A stretch of 64,000 bases of DNA, from assembly GCA_937136415.1 (NCBI GenBank), contig CAKZOK010000105.1:1-64000 (forward strand), written 5' to 3'. This DNA is from an uncultured Cytophagales bacterium. Its GTDB lineage: Bacteria; Bacteroidota; Bacteroidia; Cytophagales; Bernardetiaceae. Of the stretch, positions 8,302 to 17,785 are shown piece by piece. How positions within the stretch are numbered: the stretch's first letter is position 1; the number at the start of each line of letters is the position of its first letter. The notes beneath the pieces are model-generated. The model saw only the letters and a list, made by a program, of their open reading frames with translations. It searched no databases and had not been told where the DNA came from. The translations under genes were made by a program, and so were the position numbers.

Positions 8302-11300
8302 TTATTTTATCAAAAATTTGCCACTCACAAAATCAGACTTATTTTCTAATTCTATTTTATAAACATAAACAGCCTTCGCAACTTTCAAAGGAATAATTGT
8401 TTCATTATTTCCTTTTTCTAAAGAAATTTCATAACTACCCACTGTATTTCCATTCATATCATAGATTTTAATTTTTGCCTTTGTAGCCTTTTCAAGAGTA
8501 GAATAAAGAATCGTTTTGTTTTCATAATTAGTGATACCGACTTTTTTATTATCTTCTATTTCTATCATTTTGATATTAGAGTAAGAAAATTCTCCATCTG
8601 TATCTATTTGTTTAATACGATAATAAACTTTTGCATAAAGTGGTTCTAAATCCCAAAATTGATAGTTTTTTATCGAACTGGTAGTTAAAGCTCCTTTTTT
8701 GATTCCAATTTCTTTAAAATCAATTCCATTTTCCGAACGTTCAACAACAAAAGATTGATTTTGAGATTCTGATAATGTACTCCATTCTAAAAAAATACTT
8801 TCTTGTTCTTGATTGTATTTAGCATCAAAAGAAAGCCAAGTAATAGGCAGAGGATTAAAATCATCTATTGTTCCTAAAGTAAAAGGGCTAAATTGAGTAA
8901 CAACATCGGACGATTTGACTGTTCCTGCAGTAATATTTCCTGTTGTGAACGAGTTTCCTCTGTTTTCCCACTGACTTGCATTTGTCCAGTGAGCAACTAC
9001 CAAACTACCCAAACTTCCTACTTCACTTTCTATTCCCCATGAAAGAGTAAGCTGTGCATTTGCCGTTCCAGATTCTCTATTCAAAATCCAGTGTTCTATT
9101 TGGCTTACATGGTCTAAAGGTGCAGCAACAGGCTGATATGTTCCATAACCAGCATAAAAATATTCTGTAAAAAACTGTGTTATTGTTCCTCCACTTTGTG
9201 TATGAACAGTAAGAGGACGATAAATGCCATTTTTTCCAATAGGAAAAATAAAATCTTCTACTTTATTAGATAATCTTCGTGAAGCTCCTTTAATATGTCT
9301 ATTTACATTTGCGTTGGTATGAAAAGCATCAGTATCAAAAGTGAGAGGATTGGCAGTAGCAGCAAATATATTTCCTGATTGAAATACCAATTCTTGTTTT
9401 ATGATTGTTTCATTATTAATGGTCAAATCTCTAGCGCAATTTAATGTTACATCATAAAAACTCTCTTCTCCTCCTGTTGTTGTGATATTTTGATTACTTT
9501 GACCTTTAAAAACAATTATAGATTCTCCTTCTTCAAAACTAGAAGTACCAACAGTATTTGTCCAATTTCCCTTAATATTAATTGTTCCATCATTGACAAA
9601 ACCTATATCATTATCCATATCCAAATAACCTGTATTTTGAAGGGTAAAATTTTCATAAATATCCAAACGAGCCAAACGGCTCTCATAAATTTTGAGGTTT
9701 CTATCTCCCAAGATAATATTTTTCACCTCAGCAATATCCAAATAATCATTTGAGAAATCAGCATTTGGGTCGATACGTGAATCTCGTATAGCAGAAGTAG
9801 CCGTAAACTCTACATTTGTATATCTATCAGGCACAAACAAAGAACTCCAATTTTGGCAATCAAACCAGTTTTCATCTTTTCCTCCTATCCATTGTGTTTT
9901 TATGATAGGGCTTGTTATGGTAAAAGAACTTGTATGAACGGCAGCAGGAAGAGAGTTTGCAGTAGTCCAATTTGCCATATTAGTAATATAGCCTAGAATG
10001 GCAAATTGAGAAGCATTTCTAAAAGCAGGGTTTGAAAAATCAAAATAAGAACCATCTACACCTGTTGGGTGTGATGTATTGATACACAAAATATGAGGGT
10101 GCAACCTTGAAGTACGAGCTGTAAAAACATTTACAGAAAAATCTATCCAGTCATCGTCATTTGTCATTCCGAAGAGTACATATCCATCAAAATTATTACT
10201 TGTGGCATCAAAATTTCCTTGCATGAGATAAAACTGGTCAGAACTACTTGTGCTTATATTTACTCTTCCACCTATTCCACTATAAGGCTGTGTAATATTA
10301 TCTACATCAAAATCAGTACTGGCAATTCCATTTACTCGTATATTTATGGCAAGATTATTAGCCTGACTAGGGAGTTCGAAAGAGATAATACTTCCTGCTG
10401 CTAAAGGTATTGGATTTGTATATATTAATTCTATTGTTGTTGCTCCTTGCCATTGATTAGTACGAATATTGGCTGCATTTCCATTTTCATAAGTTGCATT
10501 GACTACCAAAAATTGTGTTCCTTGCGCAAATTCTACCAAATTAGTAACAACAAAATCATCATCTCCATTTCCAATTTGTCCGTCCCAACCTACAATCGCC
10601 ATATCCCCTGGAAAAAGGCGAGTACCTACAAAAGGTGTTACATTTATCTGTACTTCATTTGAAATTACTGTTTTTCCACAATCAAATAATGTTTCTACAA
10701 TTATATAATACGTTCCTGTTGCTTCAAAATAAGGCATTTCGGTTGGGTCTGTTCCCAAAAAATTGGTATATCCACTGCCCGAAGTAGTAGAATATTTCCA
10801 TCTTCTTGATTGAATAGAATTTGATTCATTTGCTGTAAGTAGATTCCCATTTTGAAATTGAGATAAATTTTGAGTAGCTGTTGGCGTAATAGAAACGGTA
10901 AGTAAATCAATGGTAATATTTGTTCCATTATCAGCTCCTTCTATATTTGGCAGCGAACTAACAACACGAATACGATAAGCCGAACCTTGAGGCGTGTTTG
11001 CAGGAATAATAGCAGAAATAGATTGATTTCCTGTATTGTTGGAAGCTACCGAACCAATAGAAATTGGTAATGAAAAATCTCCTGTTGCATCTGAAAGTTG
11101 TGCTGTGAAAGTTCCAGTATAAAGCCCTGTTGGGGAATAACTAAAAGGAACAATAACAGTTTCGCCTTGTGTGGGAGTTATGCAAAATGAAATAGGTGTA
11201 ATTGTAGCTGTATTAAGTCCAATAATGGTATGTAAAATTCCAGCACTTGCAGTTCCTGTTTTGGTACTTGGGGCTGCAAAAATAAAATCTGCTATGGTAG

Positions 11301-12252
11301 TATTTGTTATACCAACTGTATTATTTAGAGTTGCAGCAGGAGAAATATTGGCTGTAACGAAAAAATAACCTGTGCCAATAAGAATAGATTGTGAAAGCCC
11401 AGAAAATGAAATTGTTTCACCATTTCCTGTTATAGAACTGGCTGTCGAAATTTGTGTATCGCCTCCAAAAGTAGCATCGGCAGAGTACCAAAGTTTGAAG
11501 CCATTTGTTGCAATATCTGTATTGGCATAAGTTCCATTGGTTTGTAAGGTCACTTGATTGAGTGTTGTATTTGCAAGTGTTACATCTGCTTGCGTTCTGA
11601 AAATAATATTATTATTGCTACCTCGTGCTATATTTGCATCGCCTGTATCATCAAAAGTAAGGTCAATATTTGGTGGTATAGTCGAATTTACAGAACCTGT
11701 AAGAGAAAAATTATTCGTTGTAGAATTATTTACTATACGCCATGTACCTCCAGAACCCTCAGCATTATACCCATAAATACGAATAGTAATTGCAGTTGTA
11801 ATATTTGCAAATGCAGGGTCAAAAGTAAAATTATGATGCCTTGTAGAAGTATTATCACTAAATGTTGTTGAGAAATAAGAAGCAGAATATCCATCTAAAC
11901 TTGTTCTAATTTCAAAATTACGAATTCCACTTCCAGAGCGTCTTTCTCCAAAATTTAGCTCATCTAAATCTAAAGAATATCCAGCATCTGGAGTTACTGT
12001 AAATGAATAATAATCTGTTAAGTCTATTGCACCAGTCGACCAACCTGTTGAACTCATAGACCCTCCTGCTCCTGATGCTGATACCCCTCCCCCTCTGACA
12101 AGAGAGCTGGCTGTCATATTTGTTGCCACATTAGATGTCGCTGTAAAAAGTTGGTTTCCATTTTCTCCTGTAAAATCATAAGCAACCAAATCTTGTCCGA
12201 AGGTTAAGCTACTATAAAATAAAGGTATAAGTAAGAGTAAAAGTTGTTTCAT
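8302..12252 (-). CDS. Large secreted protein with T9SS type A C-terminal sorting domain
   Basis: The 1316-aa protein starts with a signal peptide (SSLTFGQ cleavage region) and ends with a T9SS type A sorting domain of about 80 residues, including KIKIYDMNGNTV and the terminal GKFLIK. Just before it is the common LPITWLSF beta-sandwich module seen in exported Bacteroidota proteins. The body is Asn/Thr/Ser-rich and beta-predicted: an N-terminal lamin-tail/jelly-roll-like part, Ig-like segments and an SCIN-like repeat region (about residues 830-1000, NITTTGGEESFYDVTLN). It should be exported through the T9SS and anchored at, or released from, the cell surface, perhaps as an adhesin. No enzymatic motif is recognised. 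It is a single transcription unit ending at the shared terminator at 8201-8252. Confidence 0.85.
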   Translation of the reverse strand: MKQLLLLLIPLFYSSLTFGQDLVAYDFTGENGNQLFTATSNVATNMTASSLVRGGGVSASGAGGSMSSTGWSTGAIDLTDYYSFTVTPDAGYSLDLDELNFGERRSGSGIRNFEIRTSLDGYSASYFSTTFSDNTSTRHHNFTFDPAFANITTAITIRIYGYNAEGSGGTWRIVNNSTTNNFSLTGSVNSTIPPNIDLTFDDTGDANIARGSNNNIIFRTQADVTLANTTLNQVTLQTNGTYANTDIATNGFKLWYSADATFGGDTQISTASSITGNGETISFSGLSQSILIGTGYFFVTANISPAATLNNTVGITNTTIADFIFAAPSTKTGTASAGILHTIIGLNTATITPISFCITPTQGETVIVPFSYSPTGLYTGTFTAQLSDATGDFSLPISIGSVASNNTGNQSISAIIPANTPQGSAYRIRVVSSLPNIEGADNGTNITIDLLTVSITPTATQNLSQFQNGNLLTANESNSIQSRRWKYSTTSGSGYTNFLGTDPTEMPYFEATGTYYIIVETLFDCGKTVISNEVQINVTPFVGTRLFPGDMAIVGWDGQIGNGDDDFVVTNLVEFAQGTQFLVVNATYENGNAANIRTNQWQGATTIELIYTNPIPLAAGSIISFELPSQANNLAINIRVNGIASTDFDVDNITQPYSGIGGRVNISTSSSDQFYLMQGNFDATSNNFDGYVLFGMTNDDDWIDFSVNVFTARTSRLHPHILCINTSHPTGVDGSYFDFSNPAFRNASQFAILGYITNMANWTTANSLPAAVHTSSFTITSPIIKTQWIGGKDENWFDCQNWSSLFVPDRYTNVEFTATSAIRDSRIDPNADFSNDYLDIAEVKNIILGDRNLKIYESRLARLDIYENFTLQNTGYLDMDNDIGFVNDGTINIKGNWTNTVGTSSFEEGESIIVFKGQSNQNITTTGGEESFYDVTLNCARDLTINNETIIKQELVFQSGNIFAATANPLTFDTDAFHTNANVNRHIKGASRRLSNKVEDFIFPIGKNGIYRPLTVHTQSGGTITQFFTEYFYAGYGTYQPVAAPLDHVSQIEHWILNRESGTANAQLTLSWGIESEVGSLGSLVVAHWTNASQWENRGNSFTTGNITAGTVKSSDVVTQFSPFTLGTIDDFNPLPITWLSFDAKYNQEQESIFLEWSTLSESQNQSFVVERSENGIDFKEIGIKKGALTTSSIKNYQFWDLEPLYAKVYYRIKQIDTDGEFSYSNIKMIEIEDNKKVGITNYENKTILYSTLEKATKAKIKIYDMNGNTVGSYEISLEKGNNETIIPLKVAKAVYVYKIELENKSDFVSGKFLIK

Positions 12253-12387
12253 TAGATATAATATTATTTTGACGTAAAATGTTGATTAATAAATGATTGT
12301 GTGAAATAGTATTTTACAAAAATAACTACTTTTTTTATTTAAAAATTATATTAAATTTTAATATTCAATGAAGTTTTGAATTATTCT

Positions 12388-12480
12388 CTGGAGTTACGCA
12401 CTTAGTGTTCTGTGTGCCACAGAACACGGTTTGCAAATTTGTCTTACAATATAGTAGTACAAGATTCTACGTAACTCCAG
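12388..12480 (-). mobile_element. 93-bp MITE, copy B (inverted relative to A and C)
   Basis: This copy has the same ends and internal hairpin as copies A and C, in the opposite orientation, with a 7-bp target duplication TTATTCT at 12381-12387 and 12481-12487. The reverse complement differs from copy A at one position. Confidence 0.87.
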
Positions 12481-12552
12481 TTATTCTGTTCAGTTTTGGA
12501 TAAAAAAATACACATTAGTATTTTTATAGGCTTAATTTAATAAAAAATTGAA

Positions 12553-12615
12553 CTTAATTATTTATACCTAAAAATGTGTCTTCTACTTTGTCTAAATCTA
12601 TACTTTTAGGTCTGA
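12553..12615 (+). repeat. 63-bp interspersed repeat, copy 1
   Basis: The segment TTAATTATTTATACCTAAAA ... ACTTTTAGGTCTGA recurs at 47125-47188 with few differences. Inside it, ACCTAAAA and TTTTAGGT form inverted ends, so it can fold into a hairpin. Confidence 0.7.
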
Positions 12616-12670
12616 GTAATCTAAAGTACAAGATTAAGTAAGTTTAATTTTGTCAAACTACATTATACTC

Positions 12671-12813
12671 AGAAGTTGTTTAAGAATAAGTTTTGTGTGT
12701 ATTTTTGTTGGTGTCGCTATACTAAAACGCCAACAAAGGCTAGGTTATTTTTCCTTAAAATTAGGTTTGCAAACCCAATTCTAAGGAGAAATATCTATTC
12801 CTAAACAACTTCT
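12671..12813 (+). mobile_element. 143-bp palindromic element with AGAAGTTGTTTAAGAATA ends
   Basis: Terminal inverted repeats at 12671-12688 and 12796-12813 match at 17 of 18 positions. Two internal hairpins are present: TTGTTGGTG...CGCCAACAA (about 12706-12738) and one around AGGTTTGCAAACCC (about 12751-12786). There is no ORF. Related ends occur at 16873-16890 and 24939-25044. Confidence 0.7.
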
Positions 12814-12879
12814 CAATTAAAAAAGGTTTTTATAAAACTGTTTTTGAAATTCAACTACATAGAAGTATAGGCAAAAACC

Positions 12880-12918
12880 AAAATACCCTTACCAAATAAA
12901 ATGATAAGGGTATTTTTT
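12880..12918 (-). terminator. Terminator 3' of the DUF6252-like lipoprotein
   Basis: The hairpin AATACCCTTA ... TAAGGGTATT with flanking A and T tracts lies about 85 bp beyond the stop of the minus-strand gene at 13002. It fits a bidirectional rho-independent terminator. Confidence 0.65.
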
Positions 12919-13001
12919 ATAAAATAAAGTAAGAATTTTATTAGAATTTTCACAAATTAGTACTTGAACAAAACACACACAAAAACTAATTGTGATAATT
13001 T

Positions 13002-13499
13002 TTAATTGTATTTTGCTTTATTGATTACTCCTTGTGTGATTTCTACTGATGAATTAAAACCACATACTTTTGTTTTGAATGTTCCTGTAACTGTTTTGTT
13101 GGCCGTATCAATATTTGTAATTATAATTTCTCCTCCTTGATTTGAAGCACAAGCATTCGAAACAAGTGAGCTTCCACCAATAGGAAGTGTACGATAAAGT
13201 ACAGACGGAACAATGTTTATTCCACTTGTATCAACCGAAGCATTGAGAGGTTGTGTGCCTATTTCTGCCTTGAATGAAATAATAAAAGTACGCCCATTTC
13301 CACTAGCAGCAGTTAAAGCAATGGTATTTCCTGTCTTGATTCCAGAAGAAAGTGAAGAAGCATTCCAAGGTGTACCATCAACAAGAGCAGAAATAACAGC
13401 TTCAGGATTAATTTCATCATCATCTTTACATGAAGAAAACAAAAATGTAAAAGCTAAAAAAGCAATAATAAGAACTCTATTTTTCCAATTAAATTTCAT
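13002..13499 (-). CDS. Secreted lipoprotein, DUF6252-like
   Basis: The start was placed at the ATG at 13499-13497 because the first 12 codons of the longer frame precede a clean lipoprotein signal: MKFNWKNRV..., then FLFSSCKDDD with the lipid-bearing Cys. The mature part is small and beta-rich (about 140 aa). It has an opening IDG-like motif (SALVDGTPWNA), a central IIITNIDTANKTVTGTF strand pair and the end VEITQGVINK, a pattern I associate with DUF6252 proteins common in Bacteroidota. Its function is unknown; it should sit in the periplasm or outer membrane. It lies just downstream of porZ (100 bp gap), but co-regulation is not shown. Confidence 0.75.
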   Translation of the reverse strand: MKFNWKNRVLIIAFLAFTFLFSSCKDDDEINPEAVISALVDGTPWNASSLSSGIKTGNTIALTAASGNGRTFIISFKAEIGTQPLNASVDTSGINIVPSVLYRTLPIGGSSLVSNACASNQGGEIIITNIDTANKTVTGTFKTKVCGFNSSVEITQGVINKAKYN

Positions 13500-13598
13500 A
13501 GATATATATTTTATTGAGTGAAAATAAGAATACAAAGATACAACATTTCATTAGTAGTCTATATGTTCAAAGTAAAATTAGTGCTGTTTTATTCAAAT

Positions 13599-15971
13599 TT
13601 ATTCTACAAAAACAATTTTCCCCACAAAACCTTCACTACCATCTTTATTTGAAACATAAACCAAATAAACACCACTTTTTGATAGTGCATTGTTATAATC
13701 TGTACCATTCCAAGTAGCTGTTCCACCAAAAGAATTGGTTTCATAAACCAAACGCCCACTAATATCTGTAATTTTGACATTTGCATCTTGTGTAAGCCCT
13801 TCAATAGCAACAAGACCATTAAACTCTGGACGAACAGGGTTAGGAAAAATTTTGACATTCGAAAAATCAGTTGTAGCAACTGTCGAAGTTCCACGGTACG
13901 AAATAATTCCGTTCGGAGTAGCAAAAAACACTTCACCAGTTTTGTCTTGCACTTCGATATCCAAAATTTGATTACTAAAAAGAGGGCTATTCTCTACCGT
14001 AAAATGCAAAAATTGTTTGGAGGCATCTTCGGCAAAAAGCCACACTCCATTTGTAGTCCCAAACCATTTTCTATTTCCTCCATCTAGCGAAATACTAGTA
14101 ATTGTTTCGTCTCTTAATAACTGCCTAGATTGAAAAAAAACATCTCTTGCATTTATGTCTTGACTACGAAACAAGCCAAAAATATCAGAAAAAGTACGTA
14201 CACTTGCACTAGCTTCGGCTGGCGTTCCTATCCACATAACACCATTTTGGTCAGATTTGAGAGCTGTAATATTATTTGAAGCCAAATTACCAGTGTTTAC
14301 AGAGGCAGCCAAAATTTTACTTTCTCCTTCTTCATTAAAAATCAAAATTCCTCCCTGTACAAAACGGCTTAGTTTTGCCCAAACATTATTATCTTCATCA
14401 ATTTCTAAAGAAATTGGCAAAGTAGTTCGGGTTTGATTAAAACGAAAACCTTTCCAAGCAGTAGCTGTATTATCATTTGGTAATTTTCTAAAATAAGCAT
14501 CTTCTCTCAAATTACTCCCAGACAATGCAACCCAAAGATTACCTAATTTATCAGTTTCTACATCAATAACTCGGTTGTGAGGCAAAGGAGAATTGGTAGA
14601 ATCAAGAACTGAAAAAGTATCATTAATTAAATCCCAAACCAAAATACCATCTTGTAGAGAAGCAAAATAAACTTTATTTTCGATTTCTGAATAAGTCGCA
14701 CCTACCAAATCTCTAACATTCGGAATTAGCTTACTTGTAATATCTCTATTTTGGGCATTGTAGTTTGTCCACTCTCCATTCTCAAAAACATAAAAACCTG
14801 TTGTCCGATTCAAAGGTCTAAAAGGCTCTGTATATCCTCCCGAAAACCCAATTATTTTTTCATTTGCTTGTATAAACCCCCATGTATTTTGGCTGTACGT
14901 TCCAGAGGGAAAAAGGGAGGCAAAATTACCTTTATGATTTGTTACTAAGCCTGTTCGGTTATCAGCTATCCAAATTTTTCCATTCTCAGAAATAGTTTGA
15001 CGAGGCTCTTTTATCAAATCATTTTCTATTTTATTTATTTGCAAAGAAGAATTATCTTCAATCTGATAAATTCCTATTTCAGTAGAAACAAACACATTTG
15101 TTAAATTTGTTCTATCTTCACTAATATCATACACGCTACCACTAGAAATTTCATTTACTCGCCTGCTGGTCGTTCCATTATAACTAAAAGTACCTTCATT
15201 TTGGATTGAATAGAAGATATTCGAAGCACTCGAACCAATAGATTCTATTGCTTTGTTTTGTGTGGAAGGAATGGTTTGCCAATTTCTAAAATCATTTTTA
15301 TTAACAGAAGAATTAAGAGAAATATACCGAACTCCTTTTTCTGTTGCTGCATAGATAATGTTTTCTTTGATAGTTGTAGCAAATATTTTTATTGTTTGAC
15401 CATTCTCACCCAAATTTTGGTAAGAATTTCTGATACGTTTATTGGTAGGATTTTCTACATCAATCTCCAAAATACCAGTATTTGTGCTTACCCATACAAT
15501 ATTTTGAAGGTAATAAATATGATAAATTTGTTTGTCTAAAATGGCTGCATCTTCAAAAAAAACAGGAAAATTTTTAATTTCATTATTAGAAAGAAAATCA
15601 ATATTTCCATTTTTATAAGCAACCAAAAGTTGGTCTATGTTGGGCAGATATTTTAGATAAGCAATTCCAATATCCGAAAGCCCATCTATTCTTGAAATTA
15701 CTTCAAGATTGGAAAATTCTTTATCATAAAAAAACAACCCATTTTGAGAAGCCACATATACTTTTTCATCACTTGTAGCCAATGTTTGTGCATCAAAATA
15801 AGTCAAATGAGTACGCCACTGCCCTAAGGCTATATCACTCTCATTTTGAGCAAATAAAGAATTTGTAAAAGAAAAAATGAACTGTACAACAACAAAGAGA
15901 AAGGATAAAATTAAATTCTTGTAAATGAATGAGTTGGTAAGATTATTTAACTTATTTATTGTATTTTTCAT
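13599..15971 (-). CDS. porZ: PorZ, T9SS attachment-complex protein with two beta-propellers
   Basis: The 790-aa protein has a signal peptide (cleavage after SLFAQ, about residue 42). Its N-terminus follows the PorZ pattern: ALGQWRTHLTYFDAQTLA, VYVASQNGLFFYDKE, SRIDGLSDIGIAYLKY, LVAYKNGNIDFL. Propeller-type blades fill the middle (GKIWIADNRTGL, VMWIGTPAEAS, RKWFGTTNGVWLF), and a T9SS sorting domain begins near residue 700 at KIFPNPVRPEFNG. Length and order match P. gingivalis PorZ (two seven-bladed propellers plus CTD). In that system PorZ works with PorU, PorV and PorQ at the outer membrane, where CTDs are removed and cargo is attached to A-type lipopolysaccharide. Cargo genes lie on either side (8.3-12.3 and 20.8-23.0 kb). 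Confidence 0.85.
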   Translation of the reverse strand: MKNTINKLNNLTNSFIYKNLILSFLFVVVQFIFSFTNSLFAQNESDIALGQWRTHLTYFDAQTLATSDEKVYVASQNGLFFYDKEFSNLEVISRIDGLSDIGIAYLKYLPNIDQLLVAYKNGNIDFLSNNEIKNFPVFFEDAAILDKQIYHIYYLQNIVWVSTNTGILEIDVENPTNKRIRNSYQNLGENGQTIKIFATTIKENIIYAATEKGVRYISLNSSVNKNDFRNWQTIPSTQNKAIESIGSSASNIFYSIQNEGTFSYNGTTSRRVNEISSGSVYDISEDRTNLTNVFVSTEIGIYQIEDNSSLQINKIENDLIKEPRQTISENGKIWIADNRTGLVTNHKGNFASLFPSGTYSQNTWGFIQANEKIIGFSGGYTEPFRPLNRTTGFYVFENGEWTNYNAQNRDITSKLIPNVRDLVGATYSEIENKVYFASLQDGILVWDLINDTFSVLDSTNSPLPHNRVIDVETDKLGNLWVALSGSNLREDAYFRKLPNDNTATAWKGFRFNQTRTTLPISLEIDEDNNVWAKLSRFVQGGILIFNEEGESKILAASVNTGNLASNNITALKSDQNGVMWIGTPAEASASVRTFSDIFGLFRSQDINARDVFFQSRQLLRDETITSISLDGGNRKWFGTTNGVWLFAEDASKQFLHFTVENSPLFSNQILDIEVQDKTGEVFFATPNGIISYRGTSTVATTDFSNVKIFPNPVRPEFNGLVAIEGLTQDANVKITDISGRLVYETNSFGGTATWNGTDYNNALSKSGVYLVYVSNKDGSEGFVGKIVFVE

Positions 15972-16183
15972 ATTTTTTATATAAACTTATAGGTAAAATT
16001 TTCATAATGAAGAACGCATATTTGTCCATTCTTCAAAAAAACAAAATTAATTTCAAATAATCTTTGCTTTTCTGATTTTTTAAGTATTATTTTGTGCTTT
16101 AATTGTTGGAAAATAATGCAAGGTGCATTACTTCTTTAACAATTACTACTTACTAATTTAATTCTCTTTAAAACAAAAAAAAC

Positions 16184-16459
16184 ATGAAATCTATCAAAAC
16201 TCTTGCTTTTGCTTCTCTTGTAGCTGTTTCTACTTTGGCTTTCACTTCTTGTGATAACAAAAAAGCTGAAGGAACAACTGATACAGATACAACTAATGTA
16301 ATCATTGACGAAACTCTTATCAACGAAACTGTTGATGATGCGTCTAACATGATGGAAGCTGTTGTTGATTCTACTGCTGCTGGAATGGAAGCTGCTATAG
16401 ATTCTACTGAAGCTGTTATTGAAGAGGCTACTACTACTGAAGAAGAAGCTGCTAACTAA
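16184..16459 (+). CDS. Small acidic secreted lipoprotein
   Basis: This 91-aa protein has a lipoprotein signal (LAFTSCDNKK, Cys at about residue 24). The mature part is a low-complexity tail of Asp, Glu, Thr and Ala, in which DSTAAGMEAAIDSTEAVIEEA shows internal repetition. There is no known domain. It may be an abundant surface or periplasmic lipoprotein. Near-consensus promoter parts lie upstream (TTTG at 16063 and TTATTTTG at 16087, 20 bp apart), and a good terminator follows. The minus-strand frame over the same DNA is a Ser-rich shadow. Confidence 0.75.
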   Translation: MKSIKTLAFASLVAVSTLAFTSCDNKKAEGTTDTDTTNVIIDETLINETVDDASNMMEAVVDSTAAGMEAAIDSTEAVIEEATTTEEEAAN

Positions 16460-16499
16460 GATATAATCTTGCTTTAACTCTTCTTTATAGAAAAAATTA

Positions 16500-16533
16500 A
16501 AGGTTATCATTTAGAAAATGATAGCCTTTTTTT
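16500..16533 (+). terminator. Rho-independent terminator
   Basis: The stem AAGGTTATCATTT / AATGATAGCCTT (one G-T pair) with a 7-T run lies 40 bp after the acidic lipoprotein stop. Confidence 0.85.
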
Positions 16534-16640
16534 GCTGAAATTATTTAAGTGATTTTGTATTCATTCCCTCTTGCCAAACTACCAACAAAGACTAATTTCT
16601 TTTCCTTAGTTTCTTAGAGTTGGGTTTACAATAATTCTAA

Positions 16641-16851
16641 CATAAGCTCGGTATTATTTTTCTTTGTAGCGTATGCTTTCGCTTGCAAAAATGTACCCTA
16701 GCCTTTAGATTAGGAGTTGTGAGATAGTTATTTTCCGAAAGCTAAAGCTGCGCTACATCTACTCACACGCTAAAGCCTATGCTACGCTATTATGTAAACA
16801 ATAAGTATCTTTAAAATATTGATAATTAAAAAGTTAAATACCGAGTTTACG
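16641..16851 (+). mobile_element. About 211-bp CTCGG-ended element (copy 1), nested in an older repeat
   Basis: The ends CATAAGCTCGGTATT (16641-16655) and AATACCGAGTTTACG (16837-16851) are inverted repeats matching at 13 of 15 positions. TAATTCTAA occurs on both sides (16632-16640, 16853-16861). The flanking bases (TTGGGTTTACA on the left, AAGGAAAAATATC then CTTAAACAACTTCA on the right) match the right part of the 12671-12813 element, so this copy sits inside an older one. Confidence 0.65.
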
Positions 16852-16893
16852 TTAATTCTAAGGAAAAATATCCACTCTTAAACAACTTCAATA

Positions 16894-16935
16894 AAAAAAC
16901 CCCTTCATTCTAGTAAAAGAATAAAGAGGTTTTTA
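16894..16935 (-). terminator. Terminator of the rpsF-rpsR-rplI operon
   Basis: The stem AAAACCCCTTCATTCT / AGAATAAAGAGGTTTT (14 of 16 paired) lies about 30 bp beyond the rplI stop, with A and T tracts on both sides. Confidence 0.8.
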
Positions 16936-16964
16936 TTATTTCAATTAAAATAAATCAGAAGTGT

Positions 16965-17408
16965 TTATTCTTCAATTACATTTAATTTAATTTCTGGTTG
17001 TACTTCTTTGTGAAGATAAACAGAGATTGTATATTCTCCAAGCATTTTGAGGTCGTTTGGCATCGTAATATTTCTACGATCAACTTCAAAACCTTTTTCT
17101 TTAAGTACTTCTGCAATTTGAATAGGTGTAACTGCACCGAAGATTTTGCCAGATTCACCTGCTTTAGTACGAATTTCTAAAGTTAAGGCTGCTAATTGGT
17201 CGCCCAATGTTTGAGCATCTTCTTTGTGTTTGGCGAGCTTACGAGCTTGTTGGCGTTGAGTTTCAGCTACCGATTTACGGTTAGAGGCTGAAGCAACCAT
17301 AGCAAGTCCTTGTGGAATAAGATAATTACGAGCGTAACCAGCTTTGACAGCTACGATGTCATTTTTATCTCCTAAGCCTTTAACGCCTTGTTTTAAGATA
17401 ATATCCAT
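16965..17408 (-). CDS. rplI: 50S ribosomal protein L9
   Basis: The 147-aa protein is standard L9 length. It opens with MDIILKQGVKGLGDKNDIV and GYARNYLIPQGLA, the conserved N-terminal 23S rRNA-binding domain. A charged connecting helix and a C-terminal domain (KIFGAVTPIQIAEVLKEKG) follow. It is a structural protein of the large subunit near the L1 stalk, involved in frame maintenance. It is the last gene of the rpsF-rpsR-rplI operon, 59 bp after rpsR. Confidence 0.97.
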   Translation of the reverse strand: MDIILKQGVKGLGDKNDIVAVKAGYARNYLIPQGLAMVASASNRKSVAETQRQQARKLAKHKEDAQTLGDQLAALTLEIRTKAGESGKIFGAVTPIQIAEVLKEKGFEVDRRNITMPNDLKMLGEYTISVYLHKEVQPEIKLNVIEE

Positions 17409-17467
17409 AATCTATTTTTGAATTATAGTTTTGGGAATGAATAAATAAAATAGGAAAGAAGGCAGGC

Positions 17468-17725
17468 TTATTTTCCGTTGTCATCAACAAATGCCAATAG
17501 ACCTAAATGTCTTGCACGCTTTACAGCTTGCGTTACTTTACGTTGGAATTTGAGGCTGTTACCTGTAATACGACGAGGCAATACTTTACCTTGGTCATTT
17601 AAGAATTTTTTCAAAAACTCTGCATCTTTGTAATCAACATACTTGATACCTGATTTTTTGAAACGACAATATTTTTTGCGACGCTCTTGTCTTGAGCTGT
17701 GGATTGGTTCGTTGATTAAAGTCAT
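17468..17725 (-). CDS. rpsR: 30S ribosomal protein S18
   Basis: This 85-aa basic protein carries the S18 core: FKKSGIKYVDYKDAEFLKKF, LPRRITGNSLKFQRKVTQAVKRARHLGLL. It binds S6 and 16S rRNA on the small-subunit platform. It lies between rpsF (60 bp upstream) and rplI, the classic order. The S18 zinc ligands found in some bacteria are not conserved here, apart from a single Cys in KKYCRF. Confidence 0.97.
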   Translation of the reverse strand: MTLINEPIHSSRQERRKKYCRFKKSGIKYVDYKDAEFLKKFLNDQGKVLPRRITGNSLKFQRKVTQAVKRARHLGLLAFVDDNGK

Positions 17726-17785
17726 AATCTATGAATAGTTTTTTTGTAATAAAAAGGAAATTGTTGTTGAGAAGACAAAAGAGAA

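Noticed and set aside
9490-11871. Several plus-strand frames within the large T9SS gene
   Set aside because: They are antisense shadows; the minus-strand frame has a signal peptide and sorting domain.
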